Part shown: in pieces, positions 59,360-64,000 of the stretch | Numbering within the stretch: position 1 is the stretch's first letter | Layout: every line of letters begins with the position of its first letter | Assembly: GCF_013141725.1 (NCBI RefSeq) | Contig: NZ_WHNZ01000083.1 | Coordinates: 1-64,000 of the forward strand | Direction of reading: 5' to 3' | DNA: 64,000 bases | Source: Paenibacillus planticolens | GTDB taxonomy: Bacteria; Bacillota; Bacilli; Paenibacillales; NBRC-103111 | Made by a program: the position numbers and the translations under genes | Notes under the pieces: model-generated | Seen by the model: only the letters and a program-made list of their open reading frames with translations | Database searches by the model: none | Told to the model about the DNA's origin: nothing

Positions 59360-59520
59360 ATAGTCCATATTTCTGCGTGAAAAGGGATGCTCCGCGGCAC
59401 AAAAAAGAAGGAGGTACGTGCTCTCCACACGTTGCCTTATTTTGCAACCATCCTGTCATAGCCTTGCTACAGACGATGTTCTATAATAAACGGTAGATTA
59501 GGTTTGAAAGGAGCACCCCC

Positions 59521-60729
59521 GTGGCAATTAACAAAATTCCAAGCTCTTATCGCATTCCTTTATTTTGCGCAGTTACGCTGCTGTTCTGGATGTCCATGTA
59601 TACGAGCGTTCCCATCATGGCGCCTTATGTGGAGTTCCTTGGCGGGAATCACCAATTGGCGGGATGGATCGTTGGCATGTATGGGATTTCCCAAATGCTT
59701 CTGCGCATCCCCGTAGGCATCATGTCGGACCGCTTTCATAAACGAAAGCTTTTTATTACATTCGGGTTGTTTTTTACAGCCATCGGCGGGCTCGGCCTCT
59801 ATATCACCCACGATTTCACGTGGATTCTGATTCTCCGGGCATTGGCGGGGGCGGCCGCGGCAACATGGGTCGACTTCACCGTCTTATTTACGAGCTACTA
59901 TAAGCATGAGGAGTCCACGAAAGCGATCGGTACGATTTCCTTTTTCAACTCCCTAGGCCAGGTGCTCGGCATTCTATCGGCCGGATGGGCGGCAGACTCG
60001 CTCGGCTGGGAGGCAGCTTTTATTTTAGGTGCGCTGCTGGGGCTGCTCGGATTCATCGGTTCTTTCTTTTTGATCGAGAAAATAGAGCCTGATGCGCCTA
60101 AAATTACACTGCGGGGAATTGGAGACGTCGCCACAGACCGTAAGCTCCTCTTCGTGTCCTTGCTTGCTATTTTGTCGCAGGTGCTGATCTTCGCTACGGT
60201 CTTCGGGTTTACTCCCGTCTATGCCACATCGTTAGGAGCCGATAAATTCTCGTTATCCATGCTTTCGTTATTTGCCAATGTACCTGTTGCACTAGCCTCC
60301 CTATTCGGCGGGCGCAAATGGGCGGCCAAATATGGCGAGAAACGAATGGTTGTTTGGGGCTTTGTTCTCATGGGGGTATTTACCTTTACGGTCCCTTTTA
60401 CGCATCATTTATGGGTGCTTATGATAACGCAGGCTTTTGCCGGCTTTGGACGGGGACTTTCTTTTACGCTGCTGATGGGGATGAGCATTAAACATATGCC
60501 TGCCGAAAAGCGGGCGACGGCAATGGGCTTTTTCCAAGCGATCTATGGGTTGGGGATGTTCGTTGGCCCTGTGCTGATGGGCGTGATTGGAGATTGGTTC
60601 TCTTTGAATCAAGGCTTTATCGTGCTAGGCGTTCTTGGTGTGCTCAGCGCTCTGCTGTCTCAATGGTTCGTACGAAATACGCCTAAGATGTCCGCGGTCA
60701 AGTCCAGCGGCTCTACCGCTGCGCTTTAA
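59521..60729 (+). CDS. MFS transporter
   Basis: 402 residues, about twelve membrane helices. The loop 2-3 motif is GIMSDRFHKRKLF and a second MFS-type charged loop lies at FGGRKWAAKYGEKRM. The start is GTG at 59521 with AAAGGAG seven bases upstream. Substrate not predictable. The family B array ends about 160 bases upstream, where a regulator could bind. Confidence 0.87.
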   Translation: MAINKIPSSYRIPLFCAVTLLFWMSMYTSVPIMAPYVEFLGGNHQLAGWIVGMYGISQMLLRIPVGIMSDRFHKRKLFITFGLFFTAIGGLGLYITHDFTWILILRALAGAAAATWVDFTVLFTSYYKHEESTKAIGTISFFNSLGQVLGILSAGWAADSLGWEAAFILGALLGLLGFIGSFFLIEKIEPDAPKITLRGIGDVATDRKLLFVSLLAILSQVLIFATVFGFTPVYATSLGADKFSLSMLSLFANVPVALASLFGGRKWAAKYGEKRMVVWGFVLMGVFTFTVPFTHHLWVLMITQAFAGFGRGLSFTLLMGMSIKHMPAEKRATAMGFFQAIYGLGMFVGPVLMGVIGDWFSLNQGFIVLGVLGVLSALLSQWFVRNTPKMSAVKSSGSTAAL

Positions 60730-60736
60730 CTGAAAT

Positions 60737-60770
60737 AAGAGCGGATCGTAACGATTCGTTCTTTTCTTTT
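60737..60770 (+). terminator. Rho-independent terminator of the MFS gene
   Basis: AAGAGCGGATCG pairs with CGATTCGTTCTT (two mismatched or wobble positions), followed by TTTTCTTTT. Confidence 0.8.
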
Positions 60771-60785
60771 GCCTGAAGTGCAGGG

Positions 60786-61403
60786 TTGGGCATCGTCACC
60801 TGCGTCTATTTATGCGGAGAGGAGGAGAAGCACATTCAGGAACAAGAGCTTGTAACACGCATATTGAATGGTGATGAGGCGGCATTCCGGGAACTTGTTG
60901 CGACTTATCGTCAATACTTGTTCCAAACGATTTATGCCATCGTACGCCATACGAAGGATGCCGAGGATATATCGCAGGATGTCTGGTCCCGAATTTTCTT
61001 CTCCCTCCCTCAGTACCAGATGAAAGGACTTAAAACCTGGATGACCCGCATTGCGGTGAACCGGGCCATTGACTTCAAACGATCGGCCAACAGGCGAAGG
61101 GAAGAAATGACCGCAGAGATGGAAGCTCCGATCCAAGAAGGTCAGACCTCGGGGACTCATCCGTTCTCATCCAATGGTGTGGAACAAGAGGTGCTGACGA
61201 AGGAGACCACCGAGCTCGTTCGCCGGAAACTTCACCAAATTCCCGCCAATTACCACGAAGTACTAACGGCCTATTATATTCATCATCAATCGTACCAAGA
61301 TATTGCTAGTGCCCACGGGGTAACGGTGAAAACGATCGAATCCAAGCTGTATAGGGCCAAGCAGTGGCTTCGCAACAACTGGAAGGAGGAGGATTTTTTG
61401 TGA
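60786..61403 (+). CDS. ECF-type RNA polymerase sigma factor
   Basis: About 190-205 residues. Region 2 (FRELVATYRQYLFQTIYAIV and KDAEDISQDVWSRIF) and region 4 (LHQIPANYHEVLTAYYIHHQ, then a helix-turn-helix ending ESKLYRAKQWLR) are clear. The N-terminus is uncertain: the open frame allows TTG at 60786, but the only strong ribosome binding site (GAGGAGGAG) points to 60834, where the codon is ATT. The stop overlaps the anti-sigma start (GTGA), so the two are translationally coupled. The regulon is unknown. Confidence 0.9.
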   Translation: MGIVTCVYLCGEEEKHIQEQELVTRILNGDEAAFRELVATYRQYLFQTIYAIVRHTKDAEDISQDVWSRIFFSLPQYQMKGLKTWMTRIAVNRAIDFKRSANRRREEMTAEMEAPIQEGQTSGTHPFSSNGVEQEVLTKETTELVRRKLHQIPANYHEVLTAYYIHHQSYQDIASAHGVTVKTIESKLYRAKQWLRNNWKEEDFL

Positions 61404-61834
61404 AACACTTTGATGAACAAGCCTGGAGCCAATATATCCATGAGCAGCTGCCGCCGAGTGAATTAAGTGAAATGGAACAACATTTATACGGATGCGATGA
61501 TTGCTTGGCACTGTATATGATCTGTATGGAGCAAATGACGGCGACGCTGCCCTATATGGATATCGAGGAGCACAAGTATGTAGATGACGTACTCGCACGT
61601 ACGATGGGAACCAAACGCTCCCGGTACCGCTCTACGATGCTGCATTACGGGATTGCGGCGGCGGCTACGCTGATTCTGGTGGCTACCGGCTTTTTTCACG
61701 GATTATCGCAGGAGTTGGGACCTAGAAGCGCGCTGCAACCCGCTCCTCCTACCGAATTAAAAATCGATCAACCGATCTCGGATAAACTATTAAATAGAAC
61801 GCTAAGTTGGCTGGATACTCTGCAGAACAAATAA
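61400..61834 (+). CDS. anti-sigma factor with zinc-finger (zf-HC2) domain
   Basis: 144 residues from a GTG at 61400, eight bases after AGGAGG. His28, Cys32 and Cys35 form the HxxxCxxC zinc motif (HLYGCDDC). One membrane helix lies at about 88-106 (YGIAAAATLILVATGFF), leaving a short outer tail of about 38 residues. It should hold the sigma factor inactive at the membrane until a signal, probably proteolysis, releases it. Confidence 0.88.
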   Translation: MKHFDEQAWSQYIHEQLPPSELSEMEQHLYGCDDCLALYMICMEQMTATLPYMDIEEHKYVDDVLARTMGTKRSRYRSTMLHYGIAAAATLILVATGFFHGLSQELGPRSALQPAPPTELKIDQPISDKLLNRTLSWLDTLQNK

Positions 61835-61858
61835 ACCACAAGGAGGTTTACACTTTAA

Positions 61859-63022
61859 ATGCCTAACAAAAGCAGCCTCGTCGCTTTCCTGTTGTCCTTC
61901 ATCCCCGGAGCGGGTCATCTCTATATGAATCGAATCTTTCGCGCCTTACTTTACGGAGCAGGATTCTTTGGCCCCTTATTTCTCCTTTTCGTTGGCGTCG
62001 CTGTTGTTCATGCACATGATAGATCTCTGATTCTCCTGCTCCTCTTCGCAGCCCTCGTAGGGATCGCGAATATGGTGGATATGATCATCTTCCTGCTGCG
62101 CCCTCAGCCTTATTACGGGCCGCAGGGAGCGGCGCCCTACGGAGCTGACCCTTATACGCACACACCCTCTTGGGAGCCTAATCCCTATGCCGCTCATGCT
62201 GCCGCACAAGAAAGAACGAGGGTCATGCTGCTCTCCTTCGTCCCTGGTCTAGGTCATTTCCAGCTGGGTCTTATGCAGCGCGGATTGACCGCTATGGTAT
62301 CCTTTTTCGGGGTTGCCGTTCTCGTCTTTTTCATCACCATGATGACCCATAATAACAGCTTCGTTGCTTTTCTCTTAGCTATGCCGGTTTTGTGGTTTTA
62401 TACGATGTTCGATGCGCTTAAGCAGCAAGAGCGCAAACAAGCGGGCTTCGAGCTTACGGACCGCAGTCTCTTCGATGACTTTCATCTAGGCGATGATAAC
62501 GGTCGCAAGAACCGGACCTTGGCGACGATTATCGCTATTTTCCCAGGTGCCGCACACCTGTATCTGTCGATGAATAAACGGGGCATTCAATTGATGGCGA
62601 TTTTCTTGTTCTCCATTTATGTGCTGGATGTGCTGCGGCTATCCCTTTTCTTCTTCCTAATCCCGATTCTGTGGTTTTTCAGCTTCTTCGATGCCTTACA
62701 GAGCATCTCGAAATATGAAAACGGTACGCTGGTAGATAAACCGATCGTCGAAAACTGGACTGCGTATCACCGATCCATCGGCTTTGTCCTTATCTTGCTC
62801 GGCGGCTACTATGTCTTCAAGGAAGTCATTGTCCAGTTTCTATATCAGATGTTCCCGAATAATTACTTGTACTGGATAAACAGCTTCGGACAAACGTTAA
62901 TCGTAGCTGTGATTCTCATCGGCGGCGGCATTAAATTGCTGTTTTACCGGAAAATGCGGCCTGCTCAGGCAGAACCGACTTCAGCTCCCTATTCGCCAGA
63001 CGAAAAAAAGAACCCTTATTAA
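61859..63022 (+). CDS. multi-pass membrane protein with three PGxGH repeats, function unknown
   Basis: 387 residues. Three repeat units each open with SFIPGAGHLYMNRIFRAL-like sequence: PGAGH at 16-20, PGLGH at 129-133, PGAAH at 229-233. Each is followed by an R/RG and a pair of hydrophobic segments, and the second and third close with WFYTMFDAL or WFFSFFDAL. A Pro/Tyr/Gly-rich hydrophilic linker joins units 1 and 2 (about 81-115). The unit resembles the TM2-type hairpin. It lies 24 bases after the anti-sigma gene, so it may be part of the sensing or response module. Confidence 0.75.
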   Translation: MPNKSSLVAFLLSFIPGAGHLYMNRIFRALLYGAGFFGPLFLLFVGVAVVHAHDRSLILLLLFAALVGIANMVDMIIFLLRPQPYYGPQGAAPYGADPYTHTPSWEPNPYAAHAAAQERTRVMLLSFVPGLGHFQLGLMQRGLTAMVSFFGVAVLVFFITMMTHNNSFVAFLLAMPVLWFYTMFDALKQQERKQAGFELTDRSLFDDFHLGDDNGRKNRTLATIIAIFPGAAHLYLSMNKRGIQLMAIFLFSIYVLDVLRLSLFFFLIPILWFFSFFDALQSISKYENGTLVDKPIVENWTAYHRSIGFVLILLGGYYVFKEVIVQFLYQMFPNNYLYWINSFGQTLIVAVILIGGGIKLLFYRKMRPAQAEPTSAPYSPDEKKNPY

Positions 63023-63037
63023 GGGGTTCTTTTTTTG
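63009..63037 (+). terminator. Rho-independent terminator of the ECF operon
   Basis: AGAACCCTTA pairs with TAAGGGGTTCT, followed by TTTTTTT. The stem includes the stop codon of the membrane protein. Confidence 0.88.
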
Positions 63038-63278
63038 TCGGTGTTTTTTGGGTTTCTTTTAAACATGTTACACATAAACCTTTAGGAAAATCTGCTTATA
63101 AAACACGGTAAGTGTCTTTGGCACATCCCCTCCAGCCTGATTATAACAGGTATGAAAGTCCTCTTTGCAACGGTTTTTGTTTCGCGGAATGCTCCAACGG
63201 AACCACACCTCTCTGCTCACCGACAAAATATAGTATGTCCGGCTTGGCGATCTTTAAACATCGTCCGGAGAACAATTT
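63038..63278. other. intergenic region between convergent units
   Basis: About 240 bases between the ECF operon terminator and the end of sspP. I see no gene. A weak TCCGG/CCGGA hairpin near 63238-63270 might end the minus-strand spore operon, but it lacks a good T-run. Confidence 0.4.
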
Positions 63279-63443
63279 TTAATGACCGTGGCCTGCGCCT
63301 TCGCCATGCCCATTATTCCTCGAATGGTTACGGTTTTTCACTTTCTTCGATCCCGAAAGAGGATCTTGCTGCTGTTTGCCTTGATTATTTCGGGTTGATT
63401 GGTTTTGAGACGGATCCGCTACTCCATAAGCATCTGGCTTCAT
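63279..63443 (-). CDS. sspP: small acid-soluble spore protein P
   Basis: 54 residues. The core DPLSGSKKVKNRNHSRNN is nearly identical to the B. subtilis SspP core (EPLSGSKKVKNRNH), followed by a Gly/His tail. SspP is a minor, unusual small acid-soluble protein of the spore core made under sigma-G. The start at 63443 has AGGGG ten bases upstream; the ATG at 63452 touches that site. It is the last of three short genes in a row. Confidence 0.88.
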   Translation of the reverse strand: MKPDAYGVADPSQNQSTRNNQGKQQQDPLSGSKKVKNRNHSRNNGHGEGAGHGH

Positions 63444-63458
63444 CGTGATCATTCCCCT

Positions 63459-63608
63459 CTAGTTTCCTTTATGATTCAGAGCATCTTGATGTCTATGATC
63501 ATTTACTTGCTGCTGCACCTGCTGAGCGTTATGACTGTTCACAGGAGCCGCTTCGAAATCTTTGGCAACATTTTGCAAATTTTTATCCGGAGCTTTTTGC
63601 TTTGTCAT
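63459..63608 (-). CDS. small hydrophilic protein, probably spore-associated
   Basis: 49 residues, very polar and Gln/His/Asn-rich (NAQQVQQQVNDHRHQDAL), no membrane segment. I do not recognise the family. It starts behind GGAGGGG, 23 bases after the 114-residue gene, and ends 15 bases before sspP, so an operon is likely and a spore role is a reasonable guess. Confidence 0.6.
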   Translation of the reverse strand: MTKQKAPDKNLQNVAKDFEAAPVNSHNAQQVQQQVNDHRHQDALNHKGN

Positions 63609-63631
63609 GTGAGTGAACTCCCCTCCGCAGT

Positions 63632-63976
63632 TTAAACATGTGTGACTCTGTGCAAGACTTGTGCGCATTCATGAATGTGGCGAACATAGTCATCCACCAG
63701 ATTTTGAACGACATCACCGGTTTCATCAATGTGAGTAGTACCCTGCTGCACGTCCATCAGTTCCACATTAACCTCTCTGGCATCCACGTAATTGACTTTA
63801 AAATCGAAGTTGTAACCCGAGTGCCCTCCCGCTTCAATATGAACCCTAACGGTCTGAGCATCGGCTTCATCGGCCCATACGCGTGCCTGATCGGTAGGCT
63901 GCAAGGTCGTAGGGAGAACATTTGTCCACTCTTGTACCAATTCCGCTTGATCAATTGTCAGCTTCTCATTGCTCAT
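63632..63976 (-). CDS. hypothetical protein, first gene of the sspP operon
   Basis: 114 residues, acidic, no signal peptide or membrane helix. It looks like a small alpha/beta protein with a central strand-rich part (VRVHIEAGGHSGYNFDFKVN) and a helical end rich in His and Asp. I do not recognise the family. The ATG at 63976 follows GGAGG at eight bases. Confidence 0.65.
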   Translation of the reverse strand: MSNEKLTIDQAELVQEWTNVLPTTLQPTDQARVWADEADAQTVRVHIEAGGHSGYNFDFKVNYVDAREVNVELMDVQQGTTHIDETGDVVQNLVDDYVRHIHECAQVLHRVTHV

Positions 63977-64000
63977 AGGTAACACCTCCACATGTTTAAA

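Larger units (their letters stand above)
58538..59520. other. 983-base gene-free region with repeats
   Basis: No protein gene is supported. It contains family A copy 3 (58575-58751), a plus-strand terminator (58840-58876), a pair of DnaA-like boxes (59006-59024), a GGGAGG/CCTCCC palindrome near 59103 and the family B array (59174-59359). I see no SRP RNA although tadA often neighbours one. Confidence 0.6.

Noticed and set aside
59087..59428. 113-codon minus-strand open frame in the intergenic region before the MFS gene
   Set aside because: It is made of translated family B repeats (repeated CTKY/LCTM-like stretches) with no ribosome binding site.
60764..60833. Autoregulatory ECF promoter for the sigma operon
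   Set aside because: TGAAGT and CGTC are present but spaced 14 bases instead of about 16, and CGTC lies inside the possible coding frame.
1..64000. CRISPR arrays, prophage or insertion sequences
   Set aside because: No regularly spaced direct repeats with unique spacers, no phage genes and no transposase reading frame were found.

Overview
The window looks like chromosome from a spore-forming, motile Gram-positive bacterium of the Paenibacillus type. The evidence is a dense set of endospore genes (spoIIID, spoIIQ, spoIID, spoIIR, sspP), S-layer homology (SLH) proteins together with the pyruvyl transferase CsaB, a gene order that broadly follows the fabZ-flh-mbl-spoIIID, spoIID-murA-ywzB, atp-upp-glyA and ywl-spoIIR-prfA block of Bacillus subtilis, and a proton-pumping complex I operon, which B. 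subtilis lacks. Almost everything left of 57.44 kb is read on the minus strand. From tadA (57.89 kb) to 63.0 kb genes are on the plus strand.

Layout. 0-10.1 kb: cell-surface block with two SLH proteins (one cut by the window edge), TagO-like and TagA-like glycosyltransferases, CsaB and a DUF5693 membrane protein; with the UDP-GlcNAc 2-epimerase at 42 kb these could build and pyruvylate the secondary cell-wall polymer that SLH domains bind. 10.3-16.8 kb: phosphosugar mutase, fabZ, a CDP-alcohol phosphatidyltransferase, a small EpuA-like protein, flhP, flhO, mbl, spoIIID. 17-24 kb: spoIIQ, spoIID, murA, ywzB and an SLH-anchored subtilase. 24.4-34.5 kb: eleven-gene nuoABCDHIJKLMN operon without nuoEFG. 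34.7-41.85 kb: complete F-type ATP synthase operon. 42-46 kb: wecB, upp, and an SgrR-like regulator divergent from an MFS transporter. 47.6-50 kb: rpiB-ywlG-glyA under a ZTP riboswitch. 50.2-56.6 kb: ywlE, mntP, ywlC, spoIIR, prfA-prmC, ychF. 56.7-57.7 kb: a PilZ protein under a class I cyclic-di-GMP riboswitch. 57.8-64 kb: a DnaA-box cluster, tadA, tRNA-Arg(CCT), an MFS transporter, an ECF sigma/anti-sigma/membrane-protein operon and a small spore-protein operon.

The most interesting material is non-coding. There are two complete riboswitches with promoter, aptamer and terminator, one with a visible antiterminator and a possible coupled upstream mini-ORF. Three families of short intergenic repeats also occur. 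One (family C) is a hairpin element lying just upstream of the ribosome binding sites of both atpZ and ywlE, with a base change compensated across the stem. Family A is an inverted array present in three intergenic regions. Family B is an array of 17-bp quasi-palindromes. No insertion sequence, prophage or CRISPR array was seen. All calls come from reading the sequence; no database search was run.
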